DNA of 64,000 nt from Cryptomeria japonica (Eukaryota > Streptophyta > Pinopsida > Cupressales > Cupressaceae), in assembly GCF_030272615.1 (NCBI RefSeq), contig NC_081413.1, positions 145,614,476 to 145,678,475 of the forward strand. Reading direction: 5' to 3'. Shown piece by piece: positions 21,983 to 34,381 of this stretch. Made by a program: the position numbers and the translations under genes. The first letter of the stretch is position 1, and the number at the start of each line of letters is the position of its first letter. Below the pieces are notes generated by a model. That model saw only the letters and a list, made by a program, of their open reading frames with translations, made no database searches and had not been told where the DNA came from.

Positions 21983-23084
21983 TCTCTTTGTCCTATTATC
22001 TTTAGCATGGTTATTGTGTTCATATGGTCTTCATACATCATGATCGTGTTGTTGAACTTCATTTATGTTATGATGTTGTGTTGACGATTTAGATTTTTGT
22101 GTTGGTATGAAGCTTCTCTTATTTTAGATTACACAGTGTGCTAGAGTGCAATTGTAGCTTCTTGGTTGCATGCATCTCCACTATATAAATATATATGTGT
22201 TATTGTGTTCCATGATTCTTGGTTTTCCCTCAAACATATACAAATATCTCTTATTCTTCCTTGGTGAGCAGAGTTTCTTGGTTATCTTTCTTAACTTTGG
22301 CTCCTTCTTTATCAGAACTTGTTCTTCATAATATTGTTGACTGTCTTGGATATAGTCGACTGTCTTGATAAGAGTAATTGATATTTCCTCACCACTTGTC
22401 GACTTAAATTACCATCAATTTTGTTAAGGACAAGTATTATAATAACTGTTTGTTGTGGTCAAAGTCAATTATTGGATCGAATAATCACTAGTGGATAACC
22501 ACCCTGATGATAAGAAAACTATTTTACAACAAAGGAAGTTGAAAGTTGTTGATGAATTTTTTGAATAGGTTGCTCGAGAAGATATATGTGTTAGAAAAAG
22601 AAATGTAGTGGTATTAATGTGTTTCATGCTCTGTAATCATTTATGAAGTGAAGAAACTGTGATGTATATGAAAAATAGAGGTTATCTCTATAAGTGTTTT
22701 GTTCATATGTTCTAAACAATTCTTAATTCCAGTGAGGAAAAGTATTTGTATGTCAGTGAGACTCTGTAAATTGTGAATTCAGTGAGAGAATGTTGTATCT
22801 GTCAGTGAGACATTGTATTTAAGCTAGTGAGGCATTTTGAGAGTGGTTTTTATACCCTAGAGGGTTTTTCACTCATAAATTATTGTGTCTTCTATTTTGA
22901 TCATTGTGTTATTCTTTAATGCTCACTTGGATTTGAAAAGTCACAATCTGAAGTTGATTAACAATTCTAAATTGCTTGTAATCTGCGTATGTTTGTTTTC
23001 TTTGTGTTTTTAAGAAGTAGATGATTTTGTATGCCATTTGTCACTGATTCACCTCCCCCTCTGAGTGAAAATAGCATTTGTACA
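21896..23084 (+). repeat. Copia-type 3' LTR, internal region mostly missing
   Basis: About 1,189 bp, starting TGTTGAAAAT right after the purine run AAGGGGAGAT and ending TTTGTACA. Near its end it carries TTCACCTCCCCCTCTGAG, the pyrimidine block that closes many plant copia LTRs. No matching 5' LTR lies in the window, so the boundaries rest on TGT...ACA termini and the polypurine tract. Confidence 0.55.
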
Positions 23085-25097
23085 CTTAGAATGCCTGATA
23101 GATGCAAAAATCACTGAGGAATAACAAGATTGCAAAGTCGCATACACAAGGAAAGATAACAGTGAGCAAAACTTTCTCCCACGGAGCTCAGGTTGAGATC
23201 TAAAGCACATAGCATGAAGGGGAGATTAAAAAAATCAACAAAATAGCATCAAAGAAACATCATATAGACATAAGGAAGAAAAAAATAGTCTCAAACACTT
23301 CCTAAAGGTCTTCTCTCAGAAATGGCAAATCACATAGAGTGAGAAATGCACTCAAAATGCTCGAAACACAAAGAAGCTTACTAAAGAAAAACAAAAATTA
23401 AAGGAACCAAATAGGGAATAACATGAAACACCATAATAATACAAATAACAGCTCTAAATCTCATGGAAATGGGAATATATCATTCATAGAGAACACATAG
23501 GAAAAACATTATGGCAATTAATCCCAAATATCTGAAAATCAATAATAATTTGTACTCCTTCCCAATTCTTTTCAACACCAAATTAAAATTCTTTCAACTC
23601 AAATTCAAGAACTCCCAAACAAATCCATAGTAAACTGAAATCAATTTTCACAGTCATGGGGAGAACAATCTTTCCAAAAAATTAAAAAAAACTTCAAAGG
23701 AAGAATAGCACCAACCTGCAAACGCAATCCAAAGAATGTAGCAATCTAAAGTTGAGCACTCCACAAACAATCCCAAATCCTCAAGCCAAATATTCAATCG
23801 AATTCCAAAATCAAATCCAAAATTTGTTGGATGATCAACCTGACAACCATTCCAGAAAACAAAATAAACATCAAAAACCATTCAAAATGTCAGCCAACCA
23901 AAATATTTCATTATACTATATATTATACCTACCTTTGCATAGTTCAGGGAAGGTATTTAATAAATACATTTTGATTTACCTACCTTTCCATCCAACCAAT
24001 CAAGTAAAAGGGTAGGTAATATATATTATAAATGTAATTACCGACAATATTAAATCTATGTAAACACATTCAATAATAATACTTAACCCAATAAGATCAA
24101 TTAAATAAATTAAATGAATAAGGTCTTAAAAATAGGACCCTATATTTAAAATATAAAATCAAATCACAAATAACAATAAATAATTTTAATAAAGCCAATA
24201 ATTCAAATTCAACAATAATAATAAATTAAATAAAGAAATACAACAATAAATAAATAAAACATTCATTAATAAAACAAGATAAATAAATAATAAATCAAAT
24301 AAATAAACCATTAATATAATGAAATCTCACCAATAATCAAGTTAATTAAATAAATAGATGATTGATATATCAAAAATGCACAATAATTAAATCAATTAAG
24401 AAACCAATTAAATTAATCCTAATTGATTTAAATAAAATCTCACAATGAAATCATCATCCTAGAAAATGAAATAAATATCTATAATCAAATAATTAGACAA
24501 TAATTACATTACTCAAATTAATAAACATAGACTCCAATAATCTAATGCCAAGGAGACAAACATAACTCAAGACTCTAACCACAACTTGCATCGTGGCACA
24601 ATCAACAAGGTACACATCTTCGATCTAGAGTGTGTGAGGAAAACTATGTCATCTCCAACAACTTGCCATTGGGATAAAGACACGCTTAGACCTATGAAGC
24701 CAGGTGGAGTCGATGTCTGGTACTTGCAAACCTGCATCAAAGACAAACACAACATATACGATACATATACATCATAATCACTAATACATTTGGCCTAAAA
24801 TTTCGACGAAGGTTTCCAATGGAGAAGGCATACTGTGACCAAATTTGATTTTTTTTTGAAAAAATGCCCGTATTCATTGGAATTCCGATGATAATTCAAC
24901 AATTTGTTTTGATGGAGAAGGAATTGGCAATGAGATTTTTTTTTTATTTTTAAAAGTGCCTGCGTTCATCGAAATTCTGACAATCGCGGGCATTACTTAA
25001 AAAAAAACAAAAAAAAAACAAGTCATTTGATAAACATTAATCTCGTCTCTTCGTCCCGTCGACCTCTACGATATTCACCAAAATATTGGGCATTACA
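23085..25097. other. AT-rich repeat sequence, possibly a minus-strand LTR
   Basis: No credible coding frame. About 24000-24560 is extremely A/T-rich with AATAAATAAAT-like stretches. The right edge reads GGGCATTACA (25088-25097), so the minus strand starts TGTAATGCCCAATATTTTGG, a typical plant gypsy LTR start and similar in style to the LTR start at 30411 (TGTCATGCCCAAAATTTAGG). No partner end or target duplication was found. Confidence 0.3.
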
Positions 25098-28000
25098 AGG
25101 AGGGAAACAATTTTGGATTGTGGTGCCACCAAGATCTGATAGAAGAAAAAAGGTAGGGTAATCAACCAATTCATTCAAGCAATGTTTTCTTGAAGCAAAA
25201 ATCTTTATGTTTATGACAATGTGTCGAATTTGCTTTATGTAGTGATGAAATTGTTTGAAATATACATAGGAGGTTGCATTTGTGTTGGTTGATGATCAAG
25301 TTTTATATTTATTATAATGAATTTTCCTACTCATAATTTTGTTTCCCTAGCTCATATTCAATCCAATAGAAAAAGAGAAAAATAAGATTGATTTGGATGG
25401 TTGATCAAATGAAATGATCAATTATCCTCTTTATAGGCATAACCTCTTAGGGAAGACCCTAATTAAGGACCAGGATGATCAAAACCTGGGTGATCAAATA
25501 GGGAAGAACACAGATTGTGCCACTCTTGTATCCGACATTTGTTGGAAGTGGCATGAACATAGGCACTAGCTGAGGAGCTTACCTTGGGTATGGATGCTGG
25601 TATATATGGTTGTGATAGAAACTCCCTGCTGCAGGACCATCACACCACTATGTAGTGATCGAGTGCCATTTAGGACAATAGTAATTAGGATCTTCTAATT
25701 ATGGTGGGGCCTAGCCAACATAGGGTTATATGAGGCAGGGGTAAGTTCAACATTGATGTGTATTAAGATTTATAGCTATAGTGATATGTGTTATTGTGCC
25801 CTGGATAATATAGAGTCAAATGATATTGGGTTCTAAGGCTATTTCTGCTTATGGTGGTATTGCACAACATAATTTGTTGTGGATTAGTGTTCAAAATGAA
25901 GCTGGTTAATTAATCAGAATTAAGAGAATAGGCCCTAAAAATGGACTCTAAGGTGATGGGGATCATTACTATTTATAGGTACTGTAGTTATATTCATTCG
26001 TTTGATTTAGAATTCGGGTAGGTTTGTGTAGTAGCCAAATTATGACTTGAAATATGAATGGAGCCATTATCTAGGAAGACCCACCATATGAACATAACCA
26101 TTGACCAAGTAGGGTCCAACTTGTGGTGACAACATTGATGCATGCATGATATGAAACACTTGTCAAATTGGTTGTAGTCCTAGAGGAGCTTTGATGTTCA
26201 TATCATTAATTGCTTCAGGTTTCCTGCCATGATATACCTAATGTTTGAGTAGAATGCATTGCATTATAACTATAGAACAATTGTTTTCTGTCTGATGAAG
26301 CAACCTATAACACAATTCATTTTTTCACCAGTCCATTGTTTCCCTTGGAAGACTTGATATGCATGGAGTTTAACATGGGTTGCCATGCCAAAATCATGCT
26401 CCCCTTCTCATCGTGATTAGGTGGGTGATGTGGTTACTGATATCAATGACTTCTTTGAGTGTTTTCTTGAAGTAGTTATTTTCTTTCACTAGGATTTACT
26501 AGAATTAGCTTATTTGAGTTTTCTTTTGTTTTCAAGAGATACCTAGTTTGATATATTGATTTTTTTGAGAATTATAAGTTCCTATTTTCTTAGAATCATT
26601 TTTTCTTTGGGAGAAGCCAAAACCAAAACTTACAGCTACACATCCAAACAAAAGAATTCTTAAGGAAACGTGAATGAATTTGTAAAGAAATCGGATATCT
26701 TTCAAGATCCAAGTTGAAAGTATCCTCAAGATTTACCCTAGCGCTATTGGACACATTGCTTGAATAGTAGCAAGCCTAAGGCAACCTTAACTGAATATCA
26801 TTCCCCTAGCCAGATTTCTAATCACTGTTGGTAACACAAAATCATGTTTACAATGTACATCTCTTCTGTAGTGTGGCATTTCTATTGACTGTTGCTCTCT
26901 GATGAGCATTGAGGCAAAAACTTAAAGAGTTACACTTTGCAGTGATGACATGAAGTTTCGATTGTCTATTGATTTCAGTATTAGTATATACATTATAAAC
27001 TCATCTAAATCAGAAACCTAAGCAGGCATCTCAATAACTTTTGATGGTTGCCTATTGCTCTAAACATGATTAGGCTTTTTCACTATGTTGACTACCACCT
27101 TTAATGGACTTCCATCATGAAGACTTGTTACTATTGCCCTCTTTGACTATCACAAGATGACTAAAATGTTTACATAGATCTAGGACTAGTAAGATCCTTA
27201 TATAGTTACTAGGAGTCATGTCAGAGACACATAAAAGCATGATACCCAACTTAGTAAGATCCTCTAATACTTAGTCACAGATCACATTCAAACAACACAT
27301 AGAAGGTCATATCTTGGTAACCTAACTAGTCCATGAGTAGTAGCTCAAAATGTTATCAAAACTAGGTTAGGTTAGGAGCCCCAATAACCTATAATGTGTC
27401 TTATAATGGGTGTTGAAAATAATCTACATTCAAGCCAACAATGGAATGGTAAGAAAGGGGACAGTAGCTAACAACCTCTAGTCATCTTCATGTACCAAAG
27501 CCACTAGTGCCACACCTTTAGTATGAAAAATCCTTCACTTATCATCCACCATATGGCCTAATTATCAAATTTATTTCTTCTACATGTAAAAGCCATATGC
27601 ACAAGATGGAATGACAATTGGTAGATTTTAAAGCCACATTCCACAACCTTTGCTAAAATCCTTTCTGCCAGTGCCAAAATGTGAGGTTTGTAACAGTATG
27701 TGACATCCATCAAAGCATAATATAAATGAGATTTCATAGTGTTTTAAAGAAGATATCATAGTTTTTCCAAAAAATGTCAAAACCCTGCCTATTGTTTACC
27801 GAGAGGAGTAAATAATGTATAGTTTGGTCTCCCATGCATATAAATTCACCAAAATGTGTTGGAAGGCCTTTGTTCATGCTATGTATCATATTATATTGTG
27901 TGCAGGGTTCCAAATTAGTTTTGGTACATGTTTGGGCATAAGGATAGTCTGATATCTCTTATGTATTAGACATTAAAAGGCAGTAAGAGTGAATAATTTG

Positions 28001-29352
28001 GTGGGAAAACCAAGAGATTGGTATTTTGAAGTGGTTGATGATAGAGAGAGGGGTGAGGTGACCCTATGCAACCTTCAGAAGGGTTTGTGGATCAAAACCA
28101 AATAAAATAGATTAAATTTCTATGGCTGTCCTAAGGGTATTGATTGTCATAGTCATAGTTTTACTAGTGATATTGTTTTTGTTTTGACAAAGTTGTGTTT
28201 GTAAACCCAAGTGTGGACATGTAATGGAGTCATGAGATGTCTTAAGACTACATCAGCACTTAACAACAACATAGTATGTAGGCACCTAAAATATGAAAGG
28301 ACTACATATTGGAAGATGCATGTGATGATGCCATGAAAGGTTTGATATCCCTTAAAATCGGACTGAGAAAACCAGTGAAAGACAAAAAAAAATGTATTGA
28401 GAAGGAAAAAGGTTGAATTGCCTAATGTTTGTTATTGAAGTGATGTGTGGGGACCCTACCAAGTCAAATACCTTGTTGTAGTTTCAAAGGGTGGAAAAAG
28501 AATAAGCATTTTATTTACCGTCCTAATAGACCATCCATCATAACAATTATTACCAATATTGATGTGTGCGTTGCAAACAAAGTTCTAGAGGAAGGCTCTT
28601 TCTATTGTAATACCAAGTGAGTATTCATAGACCTTGTGTAGGGTCCTCCAAGCCTAGAGTAAGGAGTTCAAAGCCTACATACATTAATTTGGCCTTGTGA
28701 CCATCAATGAGTGTTGACCCAATAGGAGAAGTCTTGAGACTGACAATTTTGGAAGTGTGGCATTGTTGAGAGCCAACACTTATGTGTGAACCCAGTCTTC
28801 ACTTATTATGATTAGTTGCCATGATACTTGACCCTATCCTCATGGTTTTTTCTCAATTCATATTAGTGTGTTTTGTTGAAGAAACATGATGTCAGAAGTT
28901 TGATGCAGAGGCAAGGGTAGAACTCAATATTTCATATTAGGACAGCAACCACATTGATTAGGCAAGTCAGATAAGGTCTCTCCAATGTTTAGGATATTGA
29001 ATTTACATTAGACACTCATGGATTACCCCAATTAGACATTAGTCAACTTAAGATATGATACAAGGATTGCATACCACAAAGCCATTAAATATGTTTTGAG
29101 ATGAAAAAGAAGAGTTAAATGGTTTTGGTTCAATGATGATAATTTTTATTTTCAAGTAATTTAATTTAGTATATTATACTGAAATGTGATTTCATAACTA
29201 ACATTTCAACTTCATCATAACTAGTTCTATAGCCCAATTTTCTTGCCTGTGAAGAAAGACCATGTCAGACAATATCAGCAAACAAACAAAATAAGGAGAC
29301 AATTGATAGATTGTGGTCTAACTTGAAAAGAAAAGGTGATGGAAAATGTTAT
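25098..29352. other. Eroded retroelement-like sequence, unresolved
   Basis: More than 4 kb without a frame I trust on either strand. One clue: 28110-28270 (plus) shares an eroded pattern with 56160-56320 (minus), a gypsy protease region; both contain GTCCTAAGGGTA or TATCCTAAGGGTA and CAAGTTGTGTTTGG-like blocks in the same order. Part of it is therefore probably an old gypsy remnant. I see nothing else definite. Confidence 0.35.
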
Positions 29353-30405
29353 TGTTAGGTCCAGGAGACAACTGAGAGGGGGGGGGCTGAATCAGTTGTC
29401 AAATAAATTCAAACCAAAAACAACTTAACCAACTTAATGCTTAATACCGGTAAACCAGTTTAATATGCCGGTAGACAGTTTTAACAGTTAATTGCTATAC
29501 TCATAAGGATTAGTGCATGAAACATAAAGACAAAGTCATCCACAACACATAACACCAATATTTGTATGTGGAAACCCTGTAAGGGGAAAAAACACAGTGG
29601 GAAACCTTACCCACAATCAGATGATACTACTACAGATAATAAGTGTACATAAATGGGGTCTGCACATGCAGAAAGGCCAAGTGCCTAGAGCTCACTGCTC
29701 AATCACAAAATGGGAGTCACATTGACTACAGTTGGATGGTTAAATCCAATAAGAATGTACTGCACAAAATAGCATCTTCATATGCTAGATTTAGTATCGA
29801 TGTAGTTCTGATTATCTTCACAAAAACCCTCCTTCAATCTTCAAATGATGTCTACATGTATAGCTCTACTTATTCTCGCATATACCTTTACACAATCCTT
29901 TTTCGCATTTCACATTTGATCTTACAAATAAGATCTTATATTTATACCATAACCTAAGACCAATTTTAGTAGGTCCGCTCTACAAGATACTACAATAAAA
30001 ACATTTTACAAACAATATAATATCTGATGCAATAACCGATTCAACATGTCGGCTTAATGCATTTACAAGAATAATTAATCATCTCCATAGCATGTCATTT
30101 TGATCTGGAAAAGATAAACTTGTTGGTGTAACCCTGGACCTATTTGCCGGTAACAACAAATATGCAAATATGAATATACCAATAAACAAAACTCCAAGAC
30201 AAAGTGTCCACATGATGTCTTCGACATTACCAAGTGTTTTCCATATCATTCTAAGTGTCGATGATCATTATATCATGCCAGTGTACTAGATACTGGTGAC
30301 TATGCATGAGTCACTTGCTTGCTGGTGAATGTTGTTGATTCTCCAAAGTGCCAGAGTTGATAAGTGTTTAGTAGGTATTGACATCAATGACAAAAACAAA
30401 CCAAA
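29353..30405 (-). repeat. Diverged copia LTR, distal end lost
   Basis: The plus strand starts TGTTAGGTCC then GAGAGGGGGGGGGCTGAATCA, and later has GTGGAAACCCTGTAAGG and the block around 29660-29710 (CTGCACATGCAGAAAGGCC). All parallel 9797-10120 in copia-A. The right end reaches ACATCAATGACAAA but lacks a clear terminus before CACTA-type sequence and the giant LTR. No internal region follows, so it is a solo or truncated LTR. Confidence 0.6.
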
Positions 30406-31248
30406 ATACCTGTCATGCCCAAAATTTAGGGCAAAAACGGAACGATTTTTTCTTATAAAATACTAATTAATTAACAAGTTCACTCACACGACAAGCGTTA
30501 ATGAAATTCCCATAATTATATTCGAGCTAATTCTGAAACGAACCAAGCATCGATAATTTGTTTAATTCTAATTGCGGAAAACTAACTGGTTTAAATTTAT
30601 CTCCACGAGATACCTAGTCATTAAGTTTATTAAAACAATCATGCTAAAGAAATAGGAGAGGAAAATTAATTCAATCTCCAATATGACCATATAGTCTAAA
30701 CACCCATTTTAAAATTTTAATGCTCTAATTAAATTAACTAGGGCAATATTAAGCATTTAACTCGCTAAATACATTTGAATTGTATAAGACCAGGCTTTAT
30801 TCATAAATTTGTATATTCTTTTTTTTTCTTTTACTACCTATTAGAAACCAATTTAGAGGTATTTAAATATTTTAATCTCTATTAATTACTTACTCCAAAT
30901 ATAACCAGAATTATATATATATATATATATATATATTCATATATATATATATATATATAGATATATATATTTACATATATTTATATATCTTAATTCTTCT
31001 AAAATAACTTTCCAAAATAATAAACAATATTTTCCCAACCCTAATTAGGGTTCTATTTTTTTTATAATATATTATCAACTGTAAACTATCATGTAAAATT
31101 TAATTCATTTACCCTAGCCCTACCCGGGCTAGGGCTTAATCCATTTTTTTTTTGCTTACCACTGAGTGTGTTTGAAAGGGCCGAAACCCCAAGGTGGCGG
31201 CCATTTTCATTGCAGGTTCGAAGAAGGCGACAGGGAGGACCGAGGCGC

Positions 31249-31449
31249 CACTGTGTGGGCGCACAGTGGGCGCCGCGGCACCACTGTGTGTCCACACAGT
31301 GGGCGCCGCTAGCGGCTCACACCACTATGTGGCCACACAATGGCGGCCGCAGCCGTCCACTGTGTGTCCACACAGTGGGAGCCGAGCGGCCCGCACTGTG
31401 TGTTCACACAGTGGGCGCCACGCGGCCCTCACTGTGCGTACACACAGTG
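31249..31449 (+). repeat. Array of six 20-bp palindromes, about 36-bp period
   Basis: Units start at 31249, 31282, 31323, 31358, 31394 and 31430. Each is a variant of CACTGTGTGTCCACACAGTG with the centre changing (GGGC, GTCC, GGCC, GTCC, GTTC, CGTA) and with arm changes mostly kept pairable. The spacers are GC-rich and related (GGCGCCGCGGC-like). The other copy of this LTR has only a degenerate version near 63050-63210. Open frames across the array are by-products of the repeat. Confidence 0.9.
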
Positions 31450-31750
31450 CGGCCCGCGTGGAACCCAAATCTCCCTTTTTTTTTTTTAATTTAGATTTTT
31501 TTTTTAAAATATATTATATATAAATATATATATATATATATATGTGTATATATATATGTATATATATTTATATATATATATATATTTATATAAATTTATA
31601 TATATAAAAGTTTTAAGGGTGAATATATATAAAAATATATATATATATATATATTTTTTAATAAGATTTACATACAAAATTTTAAACAGAATAACAATGG
31701 GAAACACATTATGTAAATCTAAAATTACATGTGCACAAATAAACATTTAA

Positions 31751-31872
<122 letters not shown>

Positions 31873-34381
31873 GATATATAACTTAGGCTCTTTTATTTAT
31901 TTATTCTAATTGCTGATAAAAGAAATAGAAGTAGATCTTTTGCTAAACTTTTATTCTAACACTTTTTTTAAAAAATACATCATACTATTCTGAATAAAAC
32001 ACATTCATTGATTTTTCCACTAATAAAACAATTACTTAAAACACTCTTATTTTTTTTTTTTTAATACTTAGAATTCTTCAGCAAAATAGCTCATACTTTT
32101 CAACAAGTAGAATATAGATAAAATTTATTTGAAACTAATTTTTCCATAATACAAAAGAAGATTTTACATGCAACTCAAAGAAGCTTTTCTTTTTTTGAAA
32201 CCCAAGCAGAAGTAGAAATAAAACAAGCTTTTACAACTCTAAGATATTCTCCATATTTACAGGATGTTTCCTTGCTTAGCTACAACAATAAAACTCAAGT
32301 CTATTTTCAAGAATTACAACTTGCCTCTCATTTCTATGAATGAGGGCATACTTCTGAATCAAATTAAAACAAATATTTGCAACTGGATTTAAGTATCTTC
32401 AACAATAATCTTCTGTGTCTTTTCATGGTTCCTATTCTCTTTCTCCTGACTTTCCTGTATAATAGAAAACACAAATATGACCACGGAGTGCTCACCTCCC
32501 AGCCTAGGCTAACTGGTAGCCACCCCCGAGCTCGGAGAACCAATTCCTAGACGGGTAATATACAGGCAAACACATAGAAGGCAATGCATACAGATAATCA
32601 GACACACTCCCAACTTGGCTTCACAGCACCACACTTTGGTGATGATCTTTTCAAAGGGTGGTAGTGGACCAATACCCTAAGGAGAACTGCAAGTATGAAA
32701 TAAACAAGAAGCCACCTCATGGCACAATAAATATATCAAGAATCTCAACCCCTTATTCCTTATGCCCCCCAAAGGCATTCTAGCCTTATATCCCTCCTTA
32801 TGACCCCCATTGCACAAACAAGCCATGCAGCAAGGGTCACACAAAGATCCCTTGTGATCGCTCTCAAAAGAGAGTCTCTCACTCGAGGGTTGTCACTGCT
32901 ACCACCCACAAGATCCTCTTCTCTCCCAAGAGAAAGAGGTCTTGAGGAAACTCCCAAAACACAACACAAATCATAATGCAAAAATACCAAAAGATTTTTC
33001 AACAAATACATTCAAGAAACACAGATTTCTTACACCAACAAACTTCCAGACATAAGCAAGAAGAAGACATTATAATGAATAACTGAAACCAACCTTAATC
33101 TGCCCAAAGGTATTATGATATTTGATGAAGAGCTTCCCAATCCACGAATCTTTTTCCTTCTACCCTTAATCAATTTTTCTATTCCATAACATTATTTTCT
33201 TTTCAAAATTTCTCTTGTCTCCAAAAATGGAGAGTGGGTGATTACCCTTCAATTCCCAAAAATCTTGCTTAAGAAGCTCACTCTCTGAGTTCTCACAAGT
33301 TTTTAAAAACCAAAAGGGAAAGAAAGAAAAAATGCAAAAAGACTCCCATTCGAATAAGAAAAATCTAAATTAGATTTAAACTTCTAATTTTCAATTTTCG
33401 CACAACTCAAAAAAACCAATTTTTAAAGCGTTAAAAAGATCATTATAAAGTAGAAACTTGCCTAAAATTACCCCTAACCCCTAGGTATACCTTATGGGCT
33501 TTAGGAAACCCTATTAAACTACCCCTAGGTGTTCATTTAACCCATTTTAAACCCCTCTGAAGTTTATTTTCGGGTCAAACATAAGTTGACCACCCCAAAT
33601 ATTATATTCCCAAAGTATTTATGACAACACATTATTTTATTTAAGAACTATAATTTAAACACTTTCCCACCAAGAGACAAAATAAAACATTTAAATTTAA
33701 ATCCACACATGTGTCAAGTGACACAAATAAAACACTTTTACAAAAATAAAACATGAAATTGTCTCTTGTGGTTTTTACACAATAAATTTAAATAACACTT
33801 AACACTCATGCAACATATACTATTACGAATAAAATACAACACAAACGGGGTGTTGTCTCTCCAAATAGACAAACCCTGGCTTACGAACATACATAAGTCT
33901 AGGTTTGGTTCTCCGTAATTTCCATGGTCACATGGTAAATTTCCTGCGCATCTCAATTTACACATTAGTACTTCCAAATATCCATATATAATATAATTCA
34001 ATAATATAACAATACACATCATTACTTGCATACAATTTTCATCTGCACAGATTGAATACATCTTTTATCAAGCAAATTCACATAAGCAATTTCATCCCAA
34101 TTCACATAAACTAAACATACATCATAGTTCTATATTCAGAGTAAAGTCCTGCAAATTCAATAACGACATCTATCATTGCAATATCATCCTATCTAACAAT
34201 CATGTAGTGTTCTACCTCATAAAGCATATAAGTAAAATCATCAAATCATAGCAATGTTATCCAAATCCTGAAATCATGTAAGTTCTAAGTCTCAAAAAGC
34301 ATCAAAATAAAGTATCCATCATAGTCTAAATATAAAATCCACTGAATGTCAGACTGAGTCGAGGTGAGGCCTCACAATACC

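Noticed and set aside
24586-24777. A 63-residue plus-strand frame in the AT-rich region
   Set aside because: An antisense frame of the same length is open, no domain is seen and there is no promoter or homologue in the window.
31249-31449. CRISPR array
   Set aside because: Palindromic repeats with regular spacing, but the spacers are similar to each other, the host is a plant, and the array lies inside an LTR with no cas genes.
31168-31523. Overlapping ~108-residue frames rich in Val-Gly-Ala and His-Thr-Val repeats
   Set aside because: They are translations of the 36-bp hairpin array. Two frames are open at once because the repeat lacks stops, and the sister LTR does not keep them.
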